Shown piece after piece: positions 39,626-47,461 of a stretch of 53,373 bases of DNA. The notes beneath the pieces were generated by a model, which was given only the letters and a program-made list of their open reading frames with translations, searched no databases and had not been told where the DNA came from. The translations under genes and the position numbers were made by a program. The first letter of the stretch is position 1. Each line of letters opens with the position of its first letter. Source of the DNA: Clostridiales bacterium UBA1248 (GTDB lineage Bacteria > Bacillota > Clostridia > Oscillospirales > CAG-272); NCBI GenBank assembly GCA_002308615.1, contig DBWC01000015.1, positions 1-53,373 of the forward strand. Direction: 5' to 3'.

Positions 39626-40079
39626 CCGCCCATTCTTTAATAAGTCTGTCAAGCGAGTACGCGGCGTTTGCCGGACTCGTTGACGGCAGACACATGTGCG
39701 GAATATCGCATTTTATATATTTTTCATACAGCTTGTTTGCCAGTCTGCCGTTCAAATACACGGCTTTGATATCGGCGGTCTTTAACAAAGGCGTTATATC
39801 GTTAGGTATAACGTCTTTTATGCTTGAATCGGACGATCCGGTCACCGTGCATGACGAAATTACGTCCCATAACGCAACGTTGTTGTCAAGCAGAAATTTT
39901 GTCTTCTCTTCTTTGCCGTCGCCGCAAGGCTTGCCGACGACGGACGATAAAACGCGCCAGAAGCGGTTCTGCTTATGCCCGTAGTAAAAACCCGAGCGCC
40001 TTGACGCCTCCGACGGAAAGCTGCCTAATATGAGTATTTTTGAGTTTTTGTCGTATACCGGATCAATTTCGTGTTTCAT
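39606..40079 (-). CDS. Hypoxanthine/deoxyinosine-DNA glycosylase (UDG superfamily, family 6-like)
   Basis: A 157-aa single-domain base-excision-repair enzyme. It fits the DNA-deoxyinosine glycosylase branch of the uracil-DNA glycosylase superfamily: KILILGSFPSEASRRSGFYY (motif 1 with the GSFPS loop), NRFWRVLSSVVG, VALWDVISSCTVTGSSDSSI and the final LPSTSPANA loop. Members remove deaminated adenine (hypoxanthine) from DNA. Length is normal. No ribosome site precedes the ATG, and the promoter -10 box ends six bases before it, so the mRNA is probably leaderless. It overlaps the convergent 38465 gene. Confidence 0.85.
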   Translation of the reverse strand: MKHEIDPVYDKNSKILILGSFPSEASRRSGFYYGHKQNRFWRVLSSVVGKPCGDGKEEKTKFLLDNNVALWDVISSCTVTGSSDSSIKDVIPNDITPLLKTADIKAVYLNGRLANKLYEKYIKCDIPHMCLPSTSPANAAYSLDRLIKEWAVICCNL

Positions 40080-40085
40080 GCTTTT

Positions 40086-40114
40086 ATTCTACAACGTTTT
40101 TGCAAAAATGTCAA
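40086..40114 (-). promoter_or_regulatory. Promoter of the DNA glycosylase gene (leaderless)
   Basis: On the minus strand TTGACA (40114-40109) and TAGAAT (40091-40086) are 17 bases apart. The predicted start point falls at or next to the A of the ATG (40079). Confidence 0.7.
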
Positions 40115-40120
40115 TATAAA

Positions 40121-40182
40121 ATTTGCCTTTCCCAATGGGTGAAGGCAAATATGCAAAAAAGCGGTCAGTTGACCGCTTTTTT
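40121..40182 (-). terminator. Two hairpins ending the 44005-40184 transcript
   Basis: GCGGTC-AGTT-GACCGC (40161-40176) is flanked by six A and six T (40155-40182), a symmetric terminator just behind the stop of the 376-aa gene. A second 9-bp hairpin lies at 40121-40150. Confidence 0.8.
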
Positions 40183-40183
40183 A

Positions 40184-41314
40184 TCATTTCTTCTTTTTTG
40201 GTATCACAAGCGCTAAAACCGCTATGATAACAACGTCCGCCGCCGCGGCGATGAGGATAATCACTGTCTTTTTGCTCACACCGCCTTTTTGTTCTTCTGC
40301 TTTTGTTTCTTCGGCTGTGTCAGGCGGCTCTGTCTGCGATATTTCCGTTTCGGTTTCCGTCTCCGTTATTATATCGGTTTCCGTGACGGTGTCCGGCGCG
40401 GCCGTCGTCGTTTCGGGTATCACGCCTTTTTCGGCGGCTTCTATAGCGCCATCCCCGAAATATATCTTTAAATTATCCACGTACGCCGTTTCGTTTCTCG
40501 TCGCTATCGCAAGCTGTGAGCCGTTGTAATGTAAGCGCGTGTTCTCCACGTCAAGCAGCTGTGCTCCGTCTTTGTCAAATACCTTTGCGTTTTTATAATA
40601 CCTGACGTTCGTTCCGTCGCTTTCATAGACCGTGCTTTCGTCCGAAAGCTCGGCGTACGCGATCAGCTCACCGTTTACGTAAATGCTTATACGCTTTGCG
40701 TCGTCCGTTATCTTAACGTCCGTATATTCGCCGATCACAACGCTTTCGGGATAACCGACCGTACAGCCGTCTGACGCTACGGTAAGAGAATCCTCCGCGT
40801 ATTTTTTGACGGTAAGCGTTATGCCGTTATCCCGGAAGGATATCGAAATGCCGGAGCCGCCGACGCCGGAGCCGCCTTTGCCGTTGTTTTCAGCGTACCA
40901 GTCCCATTCGAAATAGTTGAACACCTGCATTATACCGTTGTTTCTCGGGTTCTTTTTTTGCAGCGCCCCCGGCATTTCGCCTCTTACGAATACGTTGACC
41001 ATATTCGTGGGTTTTTGTACTTTTATTGAGAGAGAGAAAACGTATTCCGCGGGGATATAGTCCATGGTGCGCAGGTCGGAATACCCGGACAGTCTCATAA
41101 CGTTCCCGCCATCGCCCTTCATGACGTCGCAGGCGCTGTCAGGCGTGGCGTTCAGCCACTCGAAATAGCCGTATAACGCGTCGAGCGTGAGCGGATCGTC
41201 GCCGGGATAAGCGGAGTCAAAATTTTCTTCTATCAAAGTCAGCGCCGCCGCCGGAAACACCGTCATACATACCGAAAGGAAAAGACAGATGATAACAGTA
41301 AATATTTTTTTCAT
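40184..41314 (-). CDS. Surface-anchored lectin-like (concanavalin-fold) protein
   Basis: A 376-aa protein. Signal peptide about 1-25; one beta-sandwich domain about 26-290 that opens TLIEENFDSAYPGDDPLTLD and has ISIYVNGELIAYAELSDES and TAYVDNLKIYFGDG, the usual closing strand of concanavalin/LamG-like domains in which a feature of the form VDNLxxxFGD faces the ligand; a Thr/Glu-rich stalk about 295-340; a membrane helix and KKKK tail. No catalytic residues are evident. It lies nine bases behind the 893-aa GH99-like gene and is surely co-transcribed, so it probably helps that enzyme bind its glycan at the surface. Confidence 0.78.
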   Translation of the reverse strand: MKKIFTVIICLFLSVCMTVFPAAALTLIEENFDSAYPGDDPLTLDALYGYFEWLNATPDSACDVMKGDGGNVMRLSGYSDLRTMDYIPAEYVFSLSIKVQKPTNMVNVFVRGEMPGALQKKNPRNNGIMQVFNYFEWDWYAENNGKGGSGVGGSGISISFRDNGITLTVKKYAEDSLTVASDGCTVGYPESVVIGEYTDVKITDDAKRISIYVNGELIAYAELSDESTVYESDGTNVRYYKNAKVFDKDGAQLLDVENTRLHYNGSQLAIATRNETAYVDNLKIYFGDGAIEAAEKGVIPETTTAAPDTVTETDIITETETETEISQTEPPDTAEETKAEEQKGGVSKKTVIILIAAAADVVIIAVLALVIPKKKK

Positions 41315-41323
41315 TTTATCTCC

Positions 41324-44005
41324 TCACTTTCTCTTTATCAGTATTATCACTACGGCGGCCAGGGCGATCACCGCGACGGATACCGCGCAGACAAGCACGA
41401 TAAACGAAGCGGAAACTTCCTCAGTTCCATTACCGTCAGTCTGTGTGTTCTCCGTATCCGTATCTGTCACCGTATCTTCATCGTATACGACGTTTTCTCC
41501 GGCGTAGCCGACGTATAAATAAGCGAATCTGTCGTTAGGCGCGGCGTCGCCCAGGTCCATAAACTCCATCACGTTGCCGGACGTCGTTGAATTATCCGCC
41601 CATTTGAACGTAAAATTCTGAACCTCAGACGCGCCGATAACGCTTTTATCGAGTTTGATCGCCATATACTGTCCGTCGATATAGTATTCCGCTTCACCGA
41701 TCTTTTCAGATTTGAAACCGTCTTTAAAGCGCTCGACGGAGACGGTTTTGTCCGTTCTGCTCCTGTTGAGCACGTAATCGTAGCTTTCCCAGCCGGTCGT
41801 TATATCGCCGTCCGCGTTTATAAACAGGTTCATGAAATTTTCTTTATCGTCCGTTTCTATATCGTAAACGCATTTTGCAAGGAAATACAGATATTTTTCA
41901 TCCTGAGATACCTTGGCGTAGTCAAAATCGTTTCTGCCGGTGCCGTTTACGTATCTGTATTCTGAATCGTAGCTTACGGTATTGCGCAGCGCCGTGTCTC
42001 CTATATTGTCTTTGTATTCGGGTCCCACGCCGTCCCACGTTGATATGTCGCTCAGCTTGATGCTTTTCTGACCGCTCGCCTCCGTCGTTTTGCCTATGCC
42101 TTTGAATTTTCTTATGTAATCACAAATCTGATAGTAGTAGTTGTCGCCGAAGCCTACGCCGTCGCGCAGACGCATTGGCTCCGCGTCGCGGGAGAATTCC
42201 GGGTTGAACTGGTCTATATACATATAGCCTTTAACGGAAGTCTGCGCGAAGAACCTGTTGCTTGATTCGTGGCTGCAGCCGGCTATCCATTCGTTCCAGC
42301 CGGTTATCAGCATAACGGTCGGATCAAAGCTTGTCGCCGCGTTGAACTGGAATTCAAAGCATTTGCCCTCTCCCACGCCTTCAAGGCTGAAGTTGAAATC
42401 GTTGTTTTTCGTATTCGGCTCAACGCCGTTTACGTAGCTTCTGCCCTTGCTTGTCGCGGGATGGTGACCCAAGCATACGGAAAGCTCCTCAAAATTGCCG
42501 TCCGCGTCTCTGCCCTTGCCGCCGTCAACCAAGGAATACGTATCGGTCTTTTGATCGTATCTGTAATCCTGCAGCCAGCTCCAGTAATTGTCCTTATTGC
42601 ACCACGCCCAGTTGCCGCGTACGGTGAAGCCGGAAAGCCATTCCGTACACTCGGCGTTTATGCCCGTCGTGTTTCCGAATATGAGCGGCTTGCCGTCCCA
42701 CATAAAGAACAGCTCCTTGTATTTTTCATAGTTCTGCGACGCGTAGACCGTCTTTTTCAAATGTTCTATATCCTTCTGGAATATGCTCGGCGTATCACCG
42801 CAGAAGAAGCAGATCTGCGGCGTCATTCCGCCCTCTTCTCTTATTTTCAGCCACGTGTCGAACAGCGCAAGATGACCTTTGTCGAACGTCGCGCCGTTTG
42901 ATATGTCAAGGAATATGAAATCGACGCCCGCCGCTTCAAGCATGTACGCGTGCTTTCTGTATACCCACGTATCCGTGTTCAGATAATATCCGAAATAAGG
43001 CTCCGACCAGTACGCCTCGCCGCCGTTGTCCTGCAGATATTTTTTAAGGTTCTGTTTTCCCATGTCGAGATACAGGCTCGTTATATCCTGAACGTGTATG
43101 CCCGCGCCTACCCAGCACAGAAAATAGAACAGACCGACGTACTTTTCGTCCTTCGGGTCGCCCGCCTCGGCGTTCGACGCAACGACTCTTTGAAGATCGT
43201 CCGACGCGGTCCAGGTCGTGTAGTCTATCTGCCTGTCTTCCGTTGAGGGAAGACTCTGGTCGACCTTGTAATTTGTAAATTCCAGATCGTCAATATACCC
43301 GTCGACTCCGCCGTCAAAGCATACGGCGAAATAACCGGAGTTATAAAGCTCACAGCCGTCCGCCGACGCGGCTTCCGCGCCGCTTTTATCGTATACGGAG
43401 AGCTTGCCGTTATCGAGCGTTACGGTGCAGACCGTCCCGCCGTTCAGCTTTAATATCATCTTATCGAGCTTTTCTTCAAAGCGGACTTTCACTTTGTCCG
43501 ACGTCTTTACGCCGGCAGGTATTTCCGCCGATAGTCCCGTGTCTCTTTCGGTCACTTTTATTTTATCTGAGCCGTCAAAGGCAAACCATATACCGCGTCC
43601 GTCGTTAAAGCTGCCGGCTTTAGTCATACGCACGCCGAGCGAGATCACGCCGGACAGCACCTGCATATCAAATTCGACGCAGCCCTCGGAGCGGCCGTAG
43701 TCGTCTCCGACAAAGATGTTTGAGCCAAACGACATAGGCTGCTGTGAAGAATTGCGCAGCACCATGCTTTCCACGTTCATGGATGCTCTGTTGCCTATGG
43801 CAAGATTTTCGTTTCTTACGTACGTACTCATCATCTGCTCGGAAAAGTCGAATTTCAGCACCTGAAGCTTCGCCTTTGCGCTTTTCGGCAAATAGCTTAC
43901 GGGCAGATCCGTATCCGTCTGTGCGGCGTACACGGTTCCCGCCGCTGCAGGCAAAATCAAAAACACCGCAAGCAGAAAACACAGACAGCTTACCGCTTTT
44001 TTCAT
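41324..44005 (-). CDS. Surface-anchored GH99-like protein with lectin-like and CBM9-like domains
   Basis: An 893-aa protein. Signal peptide about 1-28; a concanavalin-like domain about 45-255 (SEGCVEFDMQVLSGVISLGV, GYIDDLEFTNYKV); a GH99/WbsX/GH71-like barrel about 265-640 (KYVGLFYFLCWVGAG, VDFIFLDISNG, MLITGWNEWIAGC); a CBM9-like domain about 690-835 (LFINADGDITTGWESYDYVL); an Asp/Thr/Glu stalk; a membrane helix and KRK end. It is homologous to the 968-aa lipoprotein at 28333 from the barrel onward (shared QFNPEFSRDxEPM and NYYYQIC/NYFYQMC blocks) but has an added lectin domain and a different anchor. The promoter 44040-44068 is consensus. The target glycan is unknown. Confidence 0.82.
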   Translation of the reverse strand: MKKAVSCLCFLLAVFLILPAAAGTVYAAQTDTDLPVSYLPKSAKAKLQVLKFDFSEQMMSTYVRNENLAIGNRASMNVESMVLRNSSQQPMSFGSNIFVGDDYGRSEGCVEFDMQVLSGVISLGVRMTKAGSFNDGRGIWFAFDGSDKIKVTERDTGLSAEIPAGVKTSDKVKVRFEEKLDKMILKLNGGTVCTVTLDNGKLSVYDKSGAEAASADGCELYNSGYFAVCFDGGVDGYIDDLEFTNYKVDQSLPSTEDRQIDYTTWTASDDLQRVVASNAEAGDPKDEKYVGLFYFLCWVGAGIHVQDITSLYLDMGKQNLKKYLQDNGGEAYWSEPYFGYYLNTDTWVYRKHAYMLEAAGVDFIFLDISNGATFDKGHLALFDTWLKIREEGGMTPQICFFCGDTPSIFQKDIEHLKKTVYASQNYEKYKELFFMWDGKPLIFGNTTGINAECTEWLSGFTVRGNWAWCNKDNYWSWLQDYRYDQKTDTYSLVDGGKGRDADGNFEELSVCLGHHPATSKGRSYVNGVEPNTKNNDFNFSLEGVGEGKCFEFQFNAATSFDPTVMLITGWNEWIAGCSHESSNRFFAQTSVKGYMYIDQFNPEFSRDAEPMRLRDGVGFGDNYYYQICDYIRKFKGIGKTTEASGQKSIKLSDISTWDGVGPEYKDNIGDTALRNTVSYDSEYRYVNGTGRNDFDYAKVSQDEKYLYFLAKCVYDIETDDKENFMNLFINADGDITTGWESYDYVLNRSRTDKTVSVERFKDGFKSEKIGEAEYYIDGQYMAIKLDKSVIGASEVQNFTFKWADNSTTSGNVMEFMDLGDAAPNDRFAYLYVGYAGENVVYDEDTVTDTDTENTQTDGNGTEEVSASFIVLVCAVSVAVIALAAVVIILIKRK

Positions 44006-44039
44006 ATCGTATAGACCCTTTCTTAAATGAGTTTTTTAT

Positions 44040-44068
44040 ATTATATCAAAACAAAAGCCGTTTGTCAA
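44040..44068 (-). promoter_or_regulatory. Promoter of the 893-aa / 376-aa surface operon
   Basis: On the minus strand a perfect TTGACA (44068-44063) and perfect TATAAT (44045-44040) are 17 bases apart. Confidence 0.85.
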
Positions 44069-44120
44069 CATTACATACGAACTGTTATCATATAATATTA
44101 TAAAGTACACGGGGGATATT

Positions 44121-44636
44121 ATGGAGATTACGGATATTGCGGACAATAAAACGGATACGGACGGCGATATAAAGCGCCGGACTTTTATAAATTATCCTCA
44201 GGTAAAATGCTGCGGCAAGGCGGAAAAGCGCATAAACGCTTTTATTATAAAAATCGTTGACGCGTACAAAAAGGACGCGTCTGCCGCGTCCTCATACAGT
44301 TATCACAGGCTGAAATACCGGGTCTGCCGCCATAAGCCTTTGTCCCTGTTTTTTGAAAGCGAAAGCAGGGGCAAAGACGGCTTGTTTTCATACGCTCCGT
44401 TTTCCGTCACGTTCTCGGAGCACGGTTACGCCGTGCCGCTTTCGCTTGATAAAAAACAAAAACGGAAAGTCAAAAGATATTTTTCGGATAACGGTATCAG
44501 AATTTCATACCGTGATATGAAATACTCGTATTATATTGATAATAACGGTGATACAGTTATATACGCAAAGAAATCTGATAAAAGACGCGCAAAAAGAAGC
44601 GTTGTAGAATATCGTGCCCCTTCATTCGCAGAATGA
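44121..44636 (+). CDS. Hypothetical 171-aa basic protein
   Basis: A 171-aa protein, rich in Lys, Arg, Ser and Tyr, without signal or membrane segment. A helix (about 30-52; GKAEKRINAFIIKIVDAYKK) is followed by strands (SYHRLKYRVCRHKPLSLFFE, FSVTFSEHGYAVPLSLDK, RYFSDNGIRISYRDMKYSYY). The layout faintly recalls DUF3298/RsiV-type domains, but I cannot claim it. GGGGGAT precedes the ATG by five bases; a TATAAT-like box lies at about 44094 without a clear -35. It stands alone between the surface operon and the replication genes. Confidence 0.6.
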   Translation: MEITDIADNKTDTDGDIKRRTFINYPQVKCCGKAEKRINAFIIKIVDAYKKDASAASSYSYHRLKYRVCRHKPLSLFFESESRGKDGLFSYAPFSVTFSEHGYAVPLSLDKKQKRKVKRYFSDNGIRISYRDMKYSYYIDNNGDTVIYAKKSDKRRAKRSVVEYRAPSFAE

Positions 44637-44775
44637 CGTGAGGGGACAGGGGGGATGGGGGGTGTGTCGAGGGGTTCCCCGTTGCGAACGAACGTGAGCA
44701 ATGGGGGTTCACGAGAGGGGTGGGAATCCCCCGTCGCAGCGGCGATCATCGATCGCCCGTCTTAATTCTGAATTC
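44637..44775. other. G-rich convergent intergenic segment with G-quadruplex-type motif
   Basis: Between the 3' ends of two convergent genes the plus strand has four G-runs (44642-44645, 44649-44654, 44657-44662, 44671-44674) with loops of 3, 2 and 8 bases. It continues with GGGG/CCCC palindromes to about 44740. No gene is seen. Such a tract could form a G-quadruplex in the plus strand or be a diverged repeat. Confidence 0.5.
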
Positions 44776-45741
44776 TTAACTCTTCAATTTCTGCATCCGG
44801 ACGTCTCTGCCCGTGAACATATACGGCAGAAATTCACCGAAAAGACGGGAGACAACGCGGTCGTCATACATTGCAAGCAGTTCTGTATGAGATAAATTCG
44901 TATTTATAACGGTCGACAAGCCGGAATTTATCCTTTGGTTCAGCAGACTGTATAAATACGGTACGATGTCCCTGCCGTTCAGCTCCGTGCCGAGATCGTC
45001 TATGACGAGCAGCTCGCACTCGCCGTACTTCGCCGTCTTTGACGGCGTTTTGTCGTCGTTTTTAAAACGCTCGTCGCGGAAATCCGAAAACAGCTTTTCT
45101 GACGGGCAGTAAACGCAGTAATATCCGCGCTCTATGACCTTTTTGATTATTGAAACGGACAGATGCGTCTTGCCCAAGCCCGTGCCGCCGAAAAACAGCA
45201 AAGAACCCGAGCCTGTTCCGGAAAACGATTCGGCGTATTCTCTGGCTTTCCGCAGAACAAGCTCCATATTTGCTCTGTCTTCGCCCGAATAATACGACAG
45301 ATCGAAATTATCAAAGCTCATTTTGCCGCAAAGACCGGCTATACCGGCGGACTCGTACCCGGCTTTGATAAGTTCGGCGCGCATACAACCGCACATTTTG
45401 CCGTCTATGTTTCCCTCGTCGCGGCACAGCGGACATCTGTATTTTATATCAAGATAATCCTCCGGATAGCCGTTTTCGGAAAGCAGTTTTTTCTGACGGC
45501 GTATAAGCTCCTCCGTCTCGTATCTTATATCGGCGAGCCTTTGTTCGTAATTATCCCTGCCTTCAAGCGCGGCGGCGTAGATCTTAGGTCCGGTATCTCC
45601 CAGACTGTCGCATATTTTTTTCATCTCCGGAAGCTTTGAGCATACCTCCGTCTCGCGTCTTTTTAACTGATCCTCCGCGTTTTTCCGGCGCGCCTCAAAG
45701 CTTATCTTTACGTTTTTGTAATCTTCGCGGTTAAATGACAT
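44776..45741 (-). CDS. DnaI/DnaC-type helicase-loader ATPase
   Basis: A 321-aa AAA+ protein likely to load the replicative helicase. The N-terminus (about 1-95) is coiled coil with a zinc site (RCPLCRDEG .. MCGCMRAEL). The ATPase has Walker A SLLFFGGTGLGKTHLS (about 180-195), Walker B CELLVIDDLGTE (about 250-261) and a sensor strand STVINTNLSHTEL, ending RLFGEFLPYMFTGRDVR as in DnaI. It lies 12 bases behind the DnaD-like gene with GGAGGA as ribosome site. Its position beside dnaD favours a helicase loader over an IstB-type transposition ATPase, and no transposase is nearby. Confidence 0.87.
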   Translation of the reverse strand: MSFNREDYKNVKISFEARRKNAEDQLKRRETEVCSKLPEMKKICDSLGDTGPKIYAAALEGRDNYEQRLADIRYETEELIRRQKKLLSENGYPEDYLDIKYRCPLCRDEGNIDGKMCGCMRAELIKAGYESAGIAGLCGKMSFDNFDLSYYSGEDRANMELVLRKAREYAESFSGTGSGSLLFFGGTGLGKTHLSVSIIKKVIERGYYCVYCPSEKLFSDFRDERFKNDDKTPSKTAKYGECELLVIDDLGTELNGRDIVPYLYSLLNQRINSGLSTVINTNLSHTELLAMYDDRVVSRLFGEFLPYMFTGRDVRMQKLKS

Positions 45742-45753
45742 AACGTCCTCCGT

Positions 45754-46740
45754 TTATTTTTTGCCGTAGCTGCGCTTTATGGCAGCTTCCATGAATTCGT
45801 CCGCGTCAAAGCTTTCTGCTTCCTTTGCGGCAGCTTTTTTGCTTTTGACGGATTTCTTCTGCTCAGGTTTGCCTGAAATATCGCCGTCTATCTGTTCCGT
45901 CGTGCGTATGCCCTGCTCGTACCAGCGTTTCATTATGGCGCCCGCGTAGTCGAGCGACGGCTCGTTGATGCTCTTTATCGTAAGCTCATACGCGCGGTTT
46001 ATAACGTTCATATCATATTCGTAGACCTCCGTCCACGTTTTTATAAGAGTTTTCTCGTGCGTGATGAGAGCGCGCTTGCCTATGCCGAACAGATCTCTTA
46101 TCCTCTGTGTTATCTCGTTTTTTCTGCGCTCGCGTTTTATGTATTCGTCGATCGCCTCCGGAGTTGTGATATCCGCGTCAAAAAGGCTGTACGCCGTACG
46201 CTCGACAACTCTGAAAGAAACGGAGCCGTTCACACGGCAGTATTCTATTATTTTTACTATACTTTCCGCGTTCAGCCGCAGATAGTCGTATAATGAAACG
46301 AGTATCATCGCCTCGTTCTGACTTACGGCTTTTCCCGTGAGTCTCGGAACGTCGCTGTTTATTATACGGTGCAGATCGGCGTTGCGCTCTATTATGCCCG
46401 CCGTCTCGTCCTTGCTGTATACCGGGCTGTCCGCCTTTACGCTCGCCTTGCTCTTTTTGGCTTTCGTATCGGTTTCCGGCTGTGATGCGGTCTTATCGTC
46501 CGATACGAAAAATCCGCGCGAGGTAAGCGACGCTATTGCTTCCTCTATCGCCGCCCACTGCATATCGAGCGTTTTTATGGCGTAAGCTCTGTTTGAATCC
46601 GTATCCGCGCGAAACGCCGGATCAAAGCAGACAAACAAAAGCACCTTAAGCTCGTCCGCGGACATGGAGCCGAGATTGCCGGCGACCGCTTCCGCAGGGA
46701 TATTTATTATTGAATCTTTATAATTAAGATTTATTTTCAT
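45754..46740 (-). CDS. DnaD-domain replication protein
   Basis: A 328-aa protein of the DnaD/DnaB primosome family of Gram-positive bacteria. The N-terminal part (about 15-80; SADELKVLLFVCFDPAF) is winged-helix-like, a charged linker follows, and two DnaD-like helical regions are visible: about 125-200 (NEAMILVSLYDYLRLNAESI) and about 200-275 (RRKNEITQRIRDLFGIGKRA, SLDYAGAIMKRWYEQGI with the family's YIxxILxxW-like pattern). A Lys-rich tail closes it. Its start overlaps the rex gene by 17 bases, indicating translational coupling, and the helicase loader follows directly. Confidence 0.85.
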   Translation of the reverse strand: MKINLNYKDSIINIPAEAVAGNLGSMSADELKVLLFVCFDPAFRADTDSNRAYAIKTLDMQWAAIEEAIASLTSRGFFVSDDKTASQPETDTKAKKSKASVKADSPVYSKDETAGIIERNADLHRIINSDVPRLTGKAVSQNEAMILVSLYDYLRLNAESIVKIIEYCRVNGSVSFRVVERTAYSLFDADITTPEAIDEYIKRERRKNEITQRIRDLFGIGKRALITHEKTLIKTWTEVYEYDMNVINRAYELTIKSINEPSLDYAGAIMKRWYEQGIRTTEQIDGDISGKPEQKKSVKSKKAAAKEAESFDADEFMEAAIKRSYGKK

Positions 46741-47461
46741 TCTTTTCTCTTTCCTGTTTCAGTGACATCTCATACGTCAGATACATGAGCGAATCCGCCG
46801 TACAGAGGTTTACAACGGGTATACCGAGCTTGTTTTCGTCTATTTCACACGGGCAGAAATTGAAGACGCCTTTTACGCCCGTGCCGTCAAGCAGAGATTC
46901 CAGCTCCGACGGATCGGATGAAGGTATGCACAAAACGGCGATATCTATTTTTCTGCTTTTACAGAACTGTTTAAGAGCGGATACGTCGGATACCGTGTTT
47001 TCGCCTATAACCGTGCCGATAACGTCTTTTGATATATCAAACACGCCCTTGACCCAGACGCCGCGCTGTTCGAGAAGCAGACTGTTTGACAGCGCTTTTC
47101 CGAGGTTGCCCGCGCCTATGATCACCGCGGTATATTTTTTGCCGACGCCGAGCCGCTCGCTTATCCCCGAATAAAGCCGCTTTACGTTATAACCGTAGCC
47201 GCGCTGACCGAGGCCTCCGAAATATTTAAGATCCTGCCGCAGCTGCGGCGCGCTTACGCCGGTTATATTTGATAGCTCATTTGACGATATTTTCATAACG
47301 TCGCGGTTCAAAAGCTCCCGCAGGCAGCGGAAATAACGCGGCAGTCTTCTTATGACCGCGTCGGGTATTTCATCCCCCGCGCGCGAAACCGTCATATCAG
47401 CTATCGCGGGGATGCCGATTATATCGAGATCTTCTTCATATGACTCTTTTTTTCTTCTCAT
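46724..47461 (-). CDS. rex: Redox-sensing transcriptional repressor Rex
   Basis: A 245-aa repressor that senses the NADH/NAD+ ratio. The winged helix (about 20-85) has IRRLPRYFRCLRELL, KISSNELSNITGVSAPQLRQ and FGGLGQRGYGYNV. The Rossmann domain carries AVIIGAGNLGKALSNS (about 115-130) and the C-terminal LGIPVVNLCTADSLMYLTYE swap helix. The start is taken as the ATG at 47461, whose A is the last base of the preceding stop codon; an upstream TTG in frame is less likely. Coupled to an isocitrate-type dehydrogenase, it may regulate this operon itself; half-site-like motifs lie upstream of 48652. Confidence 0.93.
   Translation of the reverse strand: MRRKKESYEEDLDIIGIPAIADMTVSRAGDEIPDAVIRRLPRYFRCLRELLNRDVMKISSNELSNITGVSAPQLRQDLKYFGGLGQRGYGYNVKRLYSGISERLGVGKKYTAVIIGAGNLGKALSNSLLLEQRGVWVKGVFDISKDVIGTVIGENTVSDVSALKQFCKSRKIDIAVLCIPSSDPSELESLLDGTGVKGVFNFCPCEIDENKLGIPVVNLCTADSLMYLTYEMSLKQEREKNENKS

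Noticed and set aside
44776..45741. IstB-type transposition ATPase
   Set aside because: No IstA transposase or IS ends nearby; the zinc site, DnaI-like C-terminus and adjacent DnaD gene favour a helicase loader.
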